Assembly: GCA_049115575.1 (NCBI GenBank)
Contig: JAGDZU010000001.1
Location: 310,001-374,000 of the forward strand
DNA length: 64,000 nucleotides
Direction of reading: 5' to 3'
Source of the DNA: JAHEKB01 sp049115575
GTDB lineage: Bacteria > Bacteroidota > Bacteroidia > NS11-12g > UBA9320
In this document: positions 1-9,019 of the stretch, one piece after another
How the letters are laid out: the number at the start of each line of letters is the position of its first letter
Position numbering within the stretch: the stretch's first letter is position 1
Program-made: the position numbers and the translations under genes
Notes under the pieces: model-generated
What the model was told of the DNA's origin: nothing
What the model saw: only the letters and a program-made list of their open reading frames with translations
Databases searched by the model: none

Positions 1-1292
1 GGTCTATGGGTAAATTGGTGAGTCTTATCTCCAAGAAAGCGACAAATAAGAAAAGGGGACAATTGGCCACTTGGTTTATGGGAATACTGATTTTCTTCGA
101 TGATTTTGCAAACACCATGGTAGTGGGCAACACCATGAGACCTTTGACAGATCGACTTAAAATAAGTAGAGAAAAGCTAGCTTATATTGTTGATTCAACT
201 GCAGCTCCAATTGCTGCTATTGCGCTGATTACCACCTGGATAGGAGCGGAGCTCCAGTTTATTCAAGACGGAATATCAGGTCTAGAAAATTTTCCAAAGG
301 ACAAAAGCTCATATATCATCTTTCTATCTTCTTTAAAGTATATGTTTTATCCTGTACTCACTTTACTTTTCATATTGATACTGATCTTAACCGGTAAGGA
401 TTACGGGCCTATGTACAAGGCGGAAAATCAAGTTATTCAACACGGAGATGAAAAGGAGGATATGGAATATGATAAAATGGCCAAAGTCTGGAAAGGAATA
501 GTTCCTATAGCTTTATTGATATTGGCAACTTTGCTCGGTTTGTGGACCACCGGCTATGATGCGGAAATCATAGGTGATAGTTCCATGGGTTTAACCAAAA
601 AACTCGGCCTTATAATTGGAGCCGCTGACTCTTACAAAGCTCTTCTTTGGGCCAGCTATATTGGATTGGGGTCTGCTATTTTGTTCAGTTTGCCACAGTT
701 GGGAATGGAAAAGTCTGTTACAGCTGCGGTGAATGGTTTTAAAAAAATGTTTGGTGCTATCATGATATTGGTGCTGGCTTGGAGTTTGGCTGGCGTTACA
801 GATACATTACATACAGCGGATTTTATTACTTCAGCTTTAGACGGTAATGTACAAGCCAAGCTACTACCAGCAATCACCTTTGTGTTTGCCGCATTAATTG
901 CATTTTCAACAGGTTCAAGCTGGGGGACTATGGCTATTTTATACCCTATAGTTATTGGAACATCTTGGTCTTTGGGCTTAGCTGATGGCTTAACACAAGA
1001 TGCAAATTATCAGATACTTATAAATGTTATTGCCTGTGTTCTAGCAGGATCTGTTTTAGGAGATCATTGTTCTCCTATTTCAGATACCACTATTTTAAGC
1101 AGTTTAGCTAGCGATTGTGACCATATATCTCATGTTAAGACCCAACTTCCCTATGCTTTAACGGTAGGCTTTGTTGCCTTAATATTTGGTACTATAGCGA
1201 GCGCATATGGTGTGCCTAGTTGGATTTGTTTTGTTTTGGGCCTCTTAAGTCTTTTCAGTATAGTCTCATATTTTGGTAAAAGCACCCAATAA
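1..1292 (+). CDS. NhaC-family Na+/H+ antiporter, 5' end cut by window
   Basis: This is the C-terminal part of an integral inner-membrane protein with many hydrophobic helices. The reading frame stays open to the left edge, so the true start lies outside the window and the ATG at position 6 is probably internal. Motifs include a helix with FFDDFANTMVVGNTMRPL, then DSTAAPIAAIALITTWIG, a serine-rich FSTGSSWGTMAILYP stretch and GDHCSPISDTTILSS near the end. This pattern is typical of NhaC-type sodium/proton antiporters, which exchange cytoplasmic Na+ for H+ and support pH and salt tolerance. Sodium as the substrate is inferred from the family; related members carry other substrates. No neighbour suggests a special role. 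Family call is confident, exact substrate is not. Confidence 0.85.
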   Translation, partial: SMGKLVSLISKKATNKKRGQLATWFMGILIFFDDFANTMVVGNTMRPLTDRLKISREKLAYIVDSTAAPIAAIALITTWIGAELQFIQDGISGLENFPKDKSSYIIFLSSLKYMFYPVLTLLFILILILTGKDYGPMYKAENQVIQHGDEKEDMEYDKMAKVWKGIVPIALLILATLLGLWTTGYDAEIIGDSSMGLTKKLGLIIGAADSYKALLWASYIGLGSAILFSLPQLGMEKSVTAAVNGFKKMFGAIMILVLAWSLAGVTDTLHTADFITSALDGNVQAKLLPAITFVFAALIAFSTGSSWGTMAILYPIVIGTSWSLGLADGLTQDANYQILINVIACVLAGSVLGDHCSPISDTTILSSLASDCDHISHVKTQLPYALTVGFVALIFGTIASAYGVPSWICFVLGLLSLFSIVSYFGKSTQ

Positions 1293-1317
1293 TCCTCTAG
1301 TGCCTACGTTAACTATC

Positions 1318-1325
1318 TATCTTTG
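1318..1325 (+). promoter_or_regulatory. -7 promoter box TATCTTTG
   Basis: Exact match to the Bacteroidota -7 consensus TAnnTTTG, ending 9 nt before the ATG at 1335. The short spacing implies a nearly leaderless transcript and argues against the in-frame TTG at 1323, which lies inside the box. Confidence 0.6.
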
Positions 1326-1334
1326 TGCAGCTTT

Positions 1335-2585
1335 ATGGGTACAGTCTTAAAGCAAAAAAATAAGGAAGTAAAGAAAAGGATCTCAAGGTACGGTATACTT
1401 TTGATGATTGCCGCTGCTTTGGGATTTAGTGTACTTGCTTATCAGGCTGTTCATCTAATCAGTGGAGGTGGGTTTAAAAGGCTCAATTTTGATGTCGGGG
1501 CGTTGTGGAATTCAGATTTGAATAATGCTGTGAATGAACCCATAGAAGAAGCAGACATTATCACCGAATTTATTGTGGAGCGAAAACAATTGCGCCAAGA
1601 GCAATTTCCGTCAAAAGTCATACCCAAAGATCAGTTTGCTCACGGAATCAAATCAATTACACCAAAATTTGTAAAAGAAGAACCAAGCCAGAATAAGGTA
1701 TTGCAAATGATTCCTTTTGAAACTAATCTAGTAGCCATGGATCTACTAGATATTTCAACTTTTGGTAAGGAGGATTTCACATTGAAATATTTAAAGCAAT
1801 TGGAGCAGGAATATATTTTTAATCCTAATCTAGAAGCCAAGAGAGGTAAGTGGTTTATTGGTTTCAGCTTCGCGCCTAGTTTTAGCTATAGAACTTTTAA
1901 ATACAGACCAACGGAAATAATTGGAGTTGCTCAAGATGGAAACACCAGATATACATATGGGATGACAGAGTCTTTTAGAGATGGGTCTGATAAGGCAATA
2001 TCAACTTTTTATACTGGAATTGACCTAGGGATAAACATTAAAGAGAAGTGGAGTATATTCACTGGACTTTACTACAGTGTTTATGGTGAAAGCATAAGTG
2101 TGAGTGGTATTTATGAGGATGATCTCAATTTGCCAAATGCTGTGTTTTATGAACAGACTCCTTTGTACTATTCACCGGAGAATGCTCAAAGCAGTTCACC
2201 TTTGGATTACGAAAACAGATACTCATATTTTGAGATTCCAGTACAAGTAGCTTATGAGTTGTTAAATATGAACAAATCAAAACTATCTATAGAACTCGGA
2301 GCATTTGTAAGTCAATTGGACCATGTTAGTGCTTTGATTTATGATTTTGAAACGGATTACTATTATTGGCTGCCTCAGAATGATCTTGAAATTTATAGAT
2401 CTAATACCCTTGGAGCTTCAGCTGGAATAAGCATTTCTCAGTTCATAAGCCCTAAAGTTGAAGTTTTAGTGAATCCTCAATTCAAGATGAATCTCAGTTC
2501 TACATTTGAAGAGGCTTATCCCGTAGATCAAAGACAGTACAGTACTGGCTTAAGATTGGGAATCAAGAGGCATTTCAAGCCTTGA
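1335..2585 (+). CDS. outer-membrane beta-barrel protein with N-terminal membrane helix
   Basis: A protein of about 416 residues. The start is set at the ATG at 1335 because a -7 box covers the in-frame TTG upstream. The N-terminus is basic and is followed by one hydrophobic helix (ILLMIAAALGFSVLAYQAVHLI, roughly residues 20-42) with no clear cleavage site. Residues about 60-170 form a polar, low-complexity linker. The C-terminal part (KWFIGFSFAPSFSYRTF onward) has alternating aromatic and polar strands and ends in LRLGIKRHF, as in porin-like Bacteroidota barrels. The combination of an uncleaved helix and a barrel-like domain recurs in Bacteroidota proteins often encoded beside sigma/anti-sigma genes, but no sigma gene is visible here. 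Function is unknown; it could be an envelope-spanning structural protein. Confidence 0.6.
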   Translation: MGTVLKQKNKEVKKRISRYGILLMIAAALGFSVLAYQAVHLISGGGFKRLNFDVGALWNSDLNNAVNEPIEEADIITEFIVERKQLRQEQFPSKVIPKDQFAHGIKSITPKFVKEEPSQNKVLQMIPFETNLVAMDLLDISTFGKEDFTLKYLKQLEQEYIFNPNLEAKRGKWFIGFSFAPSFSYRTFKYRPTEIIGVAQDGNTRYTYGMTESFRDGSDKAISTFYTGIDLGINIKEKWSIFTGLYYSVYGESISVSGIYEDDLNLPNAVFYEQTPLYYSPENAQSSSPLDYENRYSYFEIPVQVAYELLNMNKSKLSIELGAFVSQLDHVSALIYDFETDYYYWLPQNDLEIYRSNTLGASAGISISQFISPKVEVLVNPQFKMNLSSTFEEAYPVDQRQYSTGLRLGIKRHFKP

Positions 2586-2624
2586 TTTATCTCAAAATGC
2601 GGTTCTCTGCTTTCTAAATAAAGC

Positions 2625-2632
2625 TATCTTTG
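2625..2632 (+). promoter_or_regulatory. -7 promoter box TATCTTTG of the thiolase gene
   Basis: Exact TAnnTTTG match ending 8 nt before the thiolase ATG at 2641. No Shine-Dalgarno sequence fits in the gap, so the mRNA is likely leaderless or nearly so. Confidence 0.6.
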
Positions 2633-2640
2633 CCCCGCAT

Positions 2641-3819
2641 ATGAATACAGTGTATATAGTCTCAGCAGTTAGGACTCCAATGGGGAGTTTTAATGGTAAA
2701 TTAAGTGGAATACCAGCTCCGAAACTTGGCGCCATCGCTATTAAAGGTGGACTTGAAAAAGCGGGTGTTCCCGTATCAGAAGTAGATGAAGTCTATTTCG
2801 GAAATGTTTTGCAAGCAGGAATAGGCCAAGCTCCGGCAAGGCAAGCTGCAATATTCGCTGGAATTTCAGATGAAGTTCCTTGTACAACAGTGAACAAAGT
2901 CTGCGCATCTGGTATGAAATCTGTGGCACTTGGAGCAAGTTCTATTATGCTCGGGCATAATGATATTGTTGTTACAGGAGGAATGGAGAACATGAGTCAG
3001 GTTCCGCATTACCTACCCAATTCAAGAGCGGGATATAAATATGGCAACTTCACAGCTGTAGATGGTTTAGCGCATGATGGATTGAGAGATGTTTATAATA
3101 ATTACATGATGGGGAATGCAGCAGATAGAACTGCAGCTGAGCACAATATCACTAGAGAAGCTCAAGATGAATTTGCCATAGGGTCTTATCACAAAGCGGC
3201 TGATGCATGGGACAAAGGGAATTTTAAAGAAGAAATCATTCCAGTTGAGATACCCCAACGCAAAGGCGATCCAATCGTAATGGATGAAGACGAAGAATAC
3301 AAAAATGTAAGATTTGACAAAATACCGCAACTGCGTCCAGTTTTTGAGAAAGATGGTACGGTAACAGCTGCAAATGCTTCTACAATAAATGATGGTGCTG
3401 CCTGCATTGTTTTGGCAAGTGAAAATAAAGTCAAGGAATTGGGATTAAAACCAATGGCCAAAATTGTTTCTTTCGCCGATGCTGCTCACCAACCAGAGTA
3501 CTTCACAACTGCTCCAGCAAAAGCTATCCCAATTGCATTAGAGCGCGCTGGTTGTCAGCTTGCAGACATTGATTACTTTGAATTGAATGAGGCATTTTCG
3601 GTGGTAGGATTGGTAAACAATCAGTTGTTAGGTCTGGACTCAAATAAAGTAAACGTAAATGGAGGTGCAGTTGCATTAGGTCACCCTCTTGGAGCTTCTG
3701 GTGCACGAATTTTGGTAACATTATTGCATGTACTTAAGCAAAATGAGGGAAAACTCGGAGCTGCAGGTATCTGCAACGGCGGTGGTGGAGCTAGCGCCAT
3801 GGTTATCGAGAATATGTAG
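2641..3819 (+). CDS. atoB: acetyl-CoA C-acetyltransferase (thiolase)
   Basis: A thiolase of 392 residues, the usual length for the family. It condenses two acetyl-CoA molecules to acetoacetyl-CoA, or cleaves 3-ketoacyl-CoA in the reverse direction, in the cytoplasm. The nucleophilic cysteine sits in NKVCASGMKS (C88). The second catalytic pair is seen in GHPLGASGAR and ICNGGGGASA near the C-terminus, and NEAF and TAANAS family motifs are present. The gene stands alone between unrelated genes, with its own promoter box, so the context does not decide between ketone-body/isoprenoid use and beta-oxidation. A small hairpin (AGTCCT/AGGACT) spans the stop codon but has no T-tract. The family call is certain; the symbol is by similarity of motif set. 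Confidence 0.9.
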   Translation: MNTVYIVSAVRTPMGSFNGKLSGIPAPKLGAIAIKGGLEKAGVPVSEVDEVYFGNVLQAGIGQAPARQAAIFAGISDEVPCTTVNKVCASGMKSVALGASSIMLGHNDIVVTGGMENMSQVPHYLPNSRAGYKYGNFTAVDGLAHDGLRDVYNNYMMGNAADRTAAEHNITREAQDEFAIGSYHKAADAWDKGNFKEEIIPVEIPQRKGDPIVMDEDEEYKNVRFDKIPQLRPVFEKDGTVTAANASTINDGAACIVLASENKVKELGLKPMAKIVSFADAAHQPEYFTTAPAKAIPIALERAGCQLADIDYFELNEAFSVVGLVNNQLLGLDSNKVNVNGGAVALGHPLGASGARILVTLLHVLKQNEGKLGAAGICNGGGGASAMVIENM

Positions 3820-3872
3820 TCCTAGAAGGACTTACATACTAAAAGTCCAGGAACCTAAGTTTTTAAGCGCAA

Positions 3873-4736
3873 ATGAGAGTTGTAATCATAGGAATACTAT
3901 TACTGTATAATGCAGTGGCCTTTGGTCAGAAGCATGTAGATACTACATACTATGATTCTCTACGGAATTTTGAATATCATCTGGAGGGTTTAAGCTATAA
4001 TATCATCAATAGTGAAGATGAGCAAGAGCGAATTACCAGTTGTTTCTATTTTATTCAAACTTTAAAAACTGCATTGAAAGTTCCAGGATCTTTTGATTAT
4101 GATTTCACAAGTCTGCGAACAGTTTCGGTCCTAAGACCAGAAGACAACAAATTCAGGATATTTACTTGGAATCTGCTGTTAGACAGCGGTAAGTACATGT
4201 ATTTTGGGGCTATTCAGATGAATCATGCTGATAGCTTGATTTTATACGGCTTGTACGATAGTTCTGAATACAATAAGGACGTGCATTATGCAACTTATGA
4301 TCACAGACACTGGATGGGTGCCTTATATTATCAAATTCACCAATACAAATACAAAAAACAGCAACACTATATCTTGTTTGGCTGGGATGGCCAAGATGCG
4401 AGAACCAACAGGAAAATAATTGAAGTACTTTGGTTTAATGAGAAAAACGAACCGGTTTTTGGTAAGGAAATATTTGACTTCGAAGGTGATTTGCAAGCTA
4501 GAGTAATCTTTGATTTTGCTAATAATACTGCTATGCTATGCAGGTATGATGTAGACGAGGAGAAAATAGTTTTTGCCAACTTAATACCTATAAACCCACT
4601 TTTCGAAGGTAGAAAAGAAGCCTATGTGCCAGACGGTACATATGATTATCTAGAATTTAAAAAGGGGATATGGGAGAGACATCCATTTCTGTTTGAAGAC
4701 CGTTCTGAAAACTCTTTTGAGTTAAGGAATGAGTAA
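3873..4736 (+). CDS. conserved secreted protein, function unknown
   Basis: A protein of 287 residues with a short signal peptide (MRVVIIGILLLYNAVAFGQ, probable cleavage after residue 18-19). The mature part starts with a charged YYDSLRNFEYHLEGLSYNII segment and is rich in tyrosine and aspartate, with a conserved-looking WMGALYYQI and YILFGWDGQDARTNRKIIEVL centre. The pattern matches a Bacteroidota-only family of periplasmic or surface proteins with no assigned role. The gene follows the thiolase by 53 nt and ends exactly where the opposite-strand RNA methyltransferase gene ends (4736/4737). No catalytic motif was recognised. A near-match promoter box, TAAGTTTT, ends 12 nt before the ATG. Confidence 0.6.
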   Translation: MRVVIIGILLLYNAVAFGQKHVDTTYYDSLRNFEYHLEGLSYNIINSEDEQERITSCFYFIQTLKTALKVPGSFDYDFTSLRTVSVLRPEDNKFRIFTWNLLLDSGKYMYFGAIQMNHADSLILYGLYDSSEYNKDVHYATYDHRHWMGALYYQIHQYKYKKQQHYILFGWDGQDARTNRKIIEVLWFNEKNEPVFGKEIFDFEGDLQARVIFDFANNTAMLCRYDVDEEKIVFANLIPINPLFEGRKEAYVPDGTYDYLEFKKGIWERHPFLFEDRSENSFELRNE

Positions 4737-5453
4737 TTAATTCATTAATCGTTCACAACAAATTGCGGTGGCTATGGCCGCGTTTAGACTTTCCGCTTGT
4801 CCAGATCCAGGAATAGTCACTGCGATATAATTCAAAGAAGCTAATAGGTCTTTATTAATTCCGTGCGCCTCATTGCCTATGAGTATTACACCTTCTTTTT
4901 TAGAAGCAATTTGCCGGATATTGTCTCCGTCTAATACTGCTGCGTACACAGGTCTATCCTTTAAATAATCGTTTAAATCACAGTAAATCACCTGAGTCCT
5001 GCTAAATGATCCCATGCTTGCTTGTATGCATTTTGGGTTGTATATGTCTACTGTGTCTTTGGAACAAACTATTTGTTTTATGCCATACCAATCAGCAATT
5101 CTAACTATGGTTCCTAGATTGCCTGGATCATTAATTTGATCAAGCGCGATGGTCCATTTCTGATCTTCCACCTTCCAGTTTTCCATTTTTACAATGGCGA
5201 GTATTCCTTGAGGATTACTCAGGCTGCTCAATTTTAGAAATTCACTGGATTCTATAAGGTGAATGGATACTTCCTCATTGTGAAAATCGTATAGTAAATC
5301 TTCAGACGTGCATAATATAGTCTCCACCGTCCATTGACTGTTGACCAATTCTCGCACTGATTTTAATCCTTCAACCACAAATAGACCATATTTTTGCCTG
5401 AATTTCTTAGAAGCGAGTTGATGGTACTGTTTTAGCTTGTTCTTTGATAGCAC
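4737..5453 (-). CDS. TrmH/SpoU-family RNA 2'-O-methyltransferase
   Basis: A SPOUT-class methyltransferase that transfers a methyl group from SAM to a ribose 2'-OH of rRNA or tRNA. The N-terminal substrate-binding part (SKNKLKQYHQLASKKFRQKYGLF then VVEG) is followed by the catalytic domain with the three SpoU motifs: NDPGNLGTIVRIADW, LIGNEAHGI and IPGSGQAESLNAAIATAI. These form the trefoil knot that binds SAM. The chosen start is GTG at 5453, giving about 238 residues; an in-frame TTG at 5468 would overlap an exact -7 box (TAGATTTG, 5473-5466). The GTG lies 2 nt from the likely GTG start of tamL on the opposite strand. The RNA target cannot be told from sequence. Confidence 0.85.
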   Translation of the reverse strand: MLSKNKLKQYHQLASKKFRQKYGLFVVEGLKSVRELVNSQWTVETILCTSEDLLYDFHNEEVSIHLIESSEFLKLSSLSNPQGILAIVKMENWKVEDQKWTIALDQINDPGNLGTIVRIADWYGIKQIVCSKDTVDIYNPKCIQASMGSFSRTQVIYCDLNDYLKDRPVYAAVLDGDNIRQIASKKEGVILIGNEAHGINKDLLASLNYIAVTIPGSGQAESLNAAIATAICCERLMN

Positions 5454-5455
5454 GA

Positions 5456-7750
5456 GTGAGTAAGGCAAATCTAATATATTGTTTATTCTTCTTTTACGCC
5501 ATAGGTGTATCTGGTTGTAAACTGACTAAAATGGTGCCTGATGATAGTCACTTATTGGTGAATACCAGTATCGACCACAAAGTCAAATACGATATTGATT
5601 TATCTGATCAGTACAACTACCTCAGTCAAAAACCCAATAGACGGTTAGGACCCATAAGATTTCATTTAAGAGCTTACCACACAGGAGCGAGGGGTATTGC
5701 AAAAGGAAAAGACAGTACTTGGTGGCGAAGAACCCTGATGAATATTGGGGAACCTCCGGTTATTGTAGATTCCCAGTTATGCGCCTTAAGCGTTGACAAA
5801 CTTTCTGACTATTATTTCAGCAAAGGTTATTTAGAGAATGAGGTGAGTTATGAAATTATGCCTTCCAAACGCAAGAAAAGGGCTGGAGTTCAGTATATAG
5901 TGAATTTGGGTGATTACCGAAAGGTGAGCAGTCTCACGTATAATTCTACATCCTATGACATAGACAAACTGATAGACAGTGCCAAAACATCATCTTATTT
6001 AAAAGTTGGCAAGCGTTTGGATTTTGACGATGTTCAAAAGGAAAGGAGCCGACTAACATCATTATTAAAAAACAATGGGTTCTATTATTTCAATAGCTCA
6101 TTTATTGATTTTAGCATAGATACTAACCATGTAGTTAGAGGTGCCGATATTCAGGTAAATATTAGAAACAATAGAGACTATCAACCTCATTATCAGCAAA
6201 CAGTAGAAGAAGTAATAGTAAAAATTGGAGAAGGTCCAAAAAGTGATACAAGCCTTGTAGAAGGAATGAAGATCATTGAGAATTCCTACTACATCAACCC
6301 GGAGGTCATAGGTCGCAATATTTATTTTAGGCCTGGTGAATTGTATAGCATGGACAAAGTTCAAAAAACGTATTCCAGCTTATTGTCTATAGGCTTGTTT
6401 CGATTTGTAACCATACGTTTCGCTCCATCCGCATCTGACAGTTTGAATTCGGTAATTGCTTTTGTGACATTGCAGACCGCCAGTAAGCACGATTTCATTT
6501 GGGAACCTCAAGCCATAACCACGGAACAGGGATCTGGAATTGAGGCCGCAGGAGAGCGTAACTTTGGTGTGGGAAACAATGTGAGTCTGAGAAATAGAAA
6601 TGTATTCGGCAATGCTGAAGCGTTTAACATTAATATCAGTACTGCCTTAGAGAGTCAGTTCAAACGCGATAGTTTGGGGGCTCTGAGTAATTTTAGGCAA
6701 AGTGTTTCAACAGAATTTGTTATTCCATCATTGTTATTCTTTAAGAATAAGGAAAACGATCTAATTACTAAGAATACTCGATTTACTGCATCTTATCTCT
6801 ATGATAGAAATGTGAACTACCAAAGGCATGTACTCCCCTTAAATTTTTCTTATAACTTTCAGCAAAAGAGAACCACTTATGCTGTAACGCCATTGCGAAT
6901 TAGCTTTAACCGTTCTATAGTGAATCAGGAGTTTTTTGAGAGTTTAACACCCGAATCTCAAACATACATCTCGCAGCTGCTTACCAATAACCTCATTATA
7001 GGACCAATATTGAGCTTGTATTGGACTAATAAAATTGACCACCCGAATAACTTCTGGACTTTGAGAAGCAATCCCGTAGAGTTAGCTGGAAATGCCTTTG
7101 CCGCATATTACAAGCTCTTTACTAATGAAACTGGTTTCAATAAGGAAGTGCTGGGGGTGAAGTATTCTCAGTATGCCAGAACAGAATTAGATGCAAGCTA
7201 TAACCATATCATAGATGAGAATAACGCTTTTGCATATAGAATGTATACAGGAATAGGTGTGCCTTTTGGCAATACGGAATTCCTCCCATTTGAAAGGCGT
7301 TTTTTTGTAGGTGGAGCCAACAGTTTAAGAGCGTGGAGGCCTAGGACCATAGGACCTGGAGCTTATGTTGACTCTTCTCATTTGATATCTATTGAAAAGA
7401 CTGGAGAAATAATGCTGCAATTCAATGCTGAGTATAGATTTAATATTATAAAGCAGCAGTTCTTAGGCGCCGTCTTCTTTGACGCGGGCAATATTTGGAA
7501 TATGAAGGCCAACAACCAGTTTGAAGATGGAGAGTTTCAATTCAGTCAGTTTTACAAGCAAATGGCTTTTAATACTGGTTTTGGTGCACGCATAGACATT
7601 TCTTATATCGTCTTTAGAATAGACCTTGGAATTGCGCTGCACGACCCTACCAAACAAGAAGGAAAAAGATGGGTTATCAAAGAAATTTCACCCAAAGGAT
7701 GGTTAGGAGACCATTCAGCACTTAATTTTGCAGTGGGCTATCCTTTTTAG
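5456..7750 (+). CDS. tamL: TamL-type BamA/TamA-family outer-membrane lipoprotein
   Basis: About 764 residues. The N-terminus carries a lipoprotein signal ending in GVSGC, with the lipidated cysteine at residue 21 if the GTG at 5456 is the start (an in-frame TTG at 5444 is the alternative). POTRA-like repeats follow (for example the segment around YRKVSSLTYNSTSYDIDKLID and the later MDKVQKTYSSLLSIGLF). The C-terminal half is a 16-strand-type barrel with the FFVGGANSLRAWRPRTIGP motif typical of the Omp85 loop and a C-terminal FAVGYPF. In Bacteroidota, lipidated TamA homologues (TamL) with TamB are thought to serve outer-membrane assembly or lipid traffic. No tamB is next to it here. The stop codon sits inside a terminator hairpin. 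Confidence 0.82.
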   Translation: MSKANLIYCLFFFYAIGVSGCKLTKMVPDDSHLLVNTSIDHKVKYDIDLSDQYNYLSQKPNRRLGPIRFHLRAYHTGARGIAKGKDSTWWRRTLMNIGEPPVIVDSQLCALSVDKLSDYYFSKGYLENEVSYEIMPSKRKKRAGVQYIVNLGDYRKVSSLTYNSTSYDIDKLIDSAKTSSYLKVGKRLDFDDVQKERSRLTSLLKNNGFYYFNSSFIDFSIDTNHVVRGADIQVNIRNNRDYQPHYQQTVEEVIVKIGEGPKSDTSLVEGMKIIENSYYINPEVIGRNIYFRPGELYSMDKVQKTYSSLLSIGLFRFVTIRFAPSASDSLNSVIAFVTLQTASKHDFIWEPQAITTEQGSGIEAAGERNFGVGNNVSLRNRNVFGNAEAFNINISTALESQFKRDSLGALSNFRQSVSTEFVIPSLLFFKNKENDLITKNTRFTASYLYDRNVNYQRHVLPLNFSYNFQQKRTTYAVTPLRISFNRSIVNQEFFESLTPESQTYISQLLTNNLIIGPILSLYWTNKIDHPNNFWTLRSNPVELAGNAFAAYYKLFTNETGFNKEVLGVKYSQYARTELDASYNHIIDENNAFAYRMYTGIGVPFGNTEFLPFERRFFVGGANSLRAWRPRTIGPGAYVDSSHLISIEKTGEIMLQFNAEYRFNIIKQQFLGAVFFDAGNIWNMKANNQFEDGEFQFSQFYKQMAFNTGFGARIDISYIVFRIDLGIALHDPTKQEGKRWVIKEISPKGWLGDHSALNFAVGYPF
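5466..5473 (-). promoter_or_regulatory. -7 promoter box TAGATTTG of the RNA methyltransferase gene
   Basis: Exact TAnnTTTG match on the minus strand, ending 12 nt before GTG at 5453. It lies inside the first codons of tamL on the plus strand. Confidence 0.5.
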
Positions 7751-7759
7751 CCCTTTTTT
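7735..7759 (+). terminator. intrinsic terminator of tamL, overlapping its stop codon
   Basis: Stem GGGCTA (7735-7740) pairs with TAGCCC (7748-7753), loop of 7 nt, followed by six T. The TAG stop of tamL (7748-7750) is part of the 3' arm, so the last codons are in the hairpin. Confidence 0.75.
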
Positions 7760-7786
7760 ATTTTCTTAAATAAGGAAAGCTTACAA

Positions 7787-9019
7787 ATGAAATTGAACAA
7801 TGGCAAATATCAGCTTGGCGGAGTTGATTTACTCAAAGTAGTAGAAGATTTTGACGCACCAGTTTATGTTTATGACGCAGATACAATCCGAGCTAACTAT
7901 AGCAAGTTGAAGTCTGCATTTAAAGGGGTAGATGTCAAAATAAAATACGCTTGTAAAGCCTTGTCTAATATAAACGTACTCAAAGTTTTAAGAAAAGAAG
8001 GTTCTGGCTTGGATACTGTTTCTATACAGGAAGCGGAAATTGGGCTGAAAGCGGGTTTTAAGCCAGAGGAAATTTTGTTCACACCAAATTCTGTTGCATT
8101 TGATGAGATTAAAGAAGCCGCCAATTTGGGTCTGGCAATCAACATAGATGAATTGAATACTCTGGAGCAATTTGGAAGAGAGTTTGGAAACAGCATACCT
8201 TGTTGCATTAGACTGAATCCTCACATCATGGCAGGAGGAAATACTCATATTTCGGTTGGTCACATTGATTCAAAGTTTGGTATATCCATTCATCAAGTCC
8301 CACATATAAAGAGGATAGTTAGTCATTATAATATTCATGTTAATGGGTTGCATATGCACACAGGATCAGATATACTGGATGCTGAGGTGTTTTTAAGGGG
8401 TGCAAAGCTTTTGTACGATGCAGCTAGAGAATTTGATGAATTGGAATTCATGGATTTTGGTTCAGGCTTTAAGGTGCAGTATAAAGATGGAGATGTAACT
8501 ACAGACATTGAAGATATTGGAAAGAGAATATCTGAAAGTTTTAAGGAATTCTGTAAATCTTATGGAAGAAAGCTGGAGTTGTGGTTTGAACCTGGTAAGT
8601 ATTTAGTGAGCAATGCAGGCTACTTTCTAGTAAAGGTTAATGTAGTAAAGCAGACAACATCTACCATTTTTGCTGGTGTGAATTCTGGGCAAAACCACTT
8701 AATCCGTCCTATGATGTATGACGCTTATCATCACATCACTAATATATCTAATCCTAAAGGGATTGAGAGAATTTACTCCGTAGTAGGCTATATATGTGAA
8801 TCAGATACTTTAGGTTACGATAGAAGGCTTAACGAGGTTAGGGTGGGAGATATACTTGCCATAAGCAATGCAGGAGCATACGGCTTTTCTATGAGCAGTA
8901 ATTATAATTCTAGGTTAAGGCCTGCAGAGGTACTAATCTTAGATGGCAAGGCTCAACTCATTCGTAAAAGGGAACAGTTAGCTGACCTTCTTCAGAATCA
9001 GGTTGAGTTAGAGTTTTAG
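7787..9019 (+). CDS. lysA: diaminopimelate decarboxylase
   Basis: A PLP-dependent enzyme of 410 residues that decarboxylates meso-diaminopimelate to L-lysine, the last step of lysine synthesis. The PLP lysine is in KYACKALSN (K57). Later motifs fit the fold-III family: GLHMHTGSDI, MDFGSGF for phosphate binding, WFEPGKYLV, GYICESDTLGYD with the active-site cysteine, and GAYGFSMSSNYNSRLRPAEVL at the end. The ATG is preceded by a purine-rich AAGGAAAG, unlike the neighbouring leaderless genes. The gene lies just after the tamL terminator and overlaps the 3' end of the opposite-strand coiled-coil gene by 4 nt. No lysine riboswitch is visible in the 36-nt gap upstream. Ornithine or arginine decarboxylase is less likely because of the CESD and SNYN motifs. 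Confidence 0.92.
   Translation: MKLNNGKYQLGGVDLLKVVEDFDAPVYVYDADTIRANYSKLKSAFKGVDVKIKYACKALSNINVLKVLRKEGSGLDTVSIQEAEIGLKAGFKPEEILFTPNSVAFDEIKEAANLGLAINIDELNTLEQFGREFGNSIPCCIRLNPHIMAGGNTHISVGHIDSKFGISIHQVPHIKRIVSHYNIHVNGLHMHTGSDILDAEVFLRGAKLLYDAAREFDELEFMDFGSGFKVQYKDGDVTTDIEDIGKRISESFKEFCKSYGRKLELWFEPGKYLVSNAGYFLVKVNVVKQTTSTIFAGVNSGQNHLIRPMMYDAYHHITNISNPKGIERIYSVVGYICESDTLGYDRRLNEVRVGDILAISNAGAYGFSMSSNYNSRLRPAEVLILDGKAQLIRKREQLADLLQNQVELEF

Noticed and set aside
7751..7786. lysine riboswitch upstream of lysA
   Set aside because: The gap is 36 nt and mostly terminator; there is no room for the aptamer.
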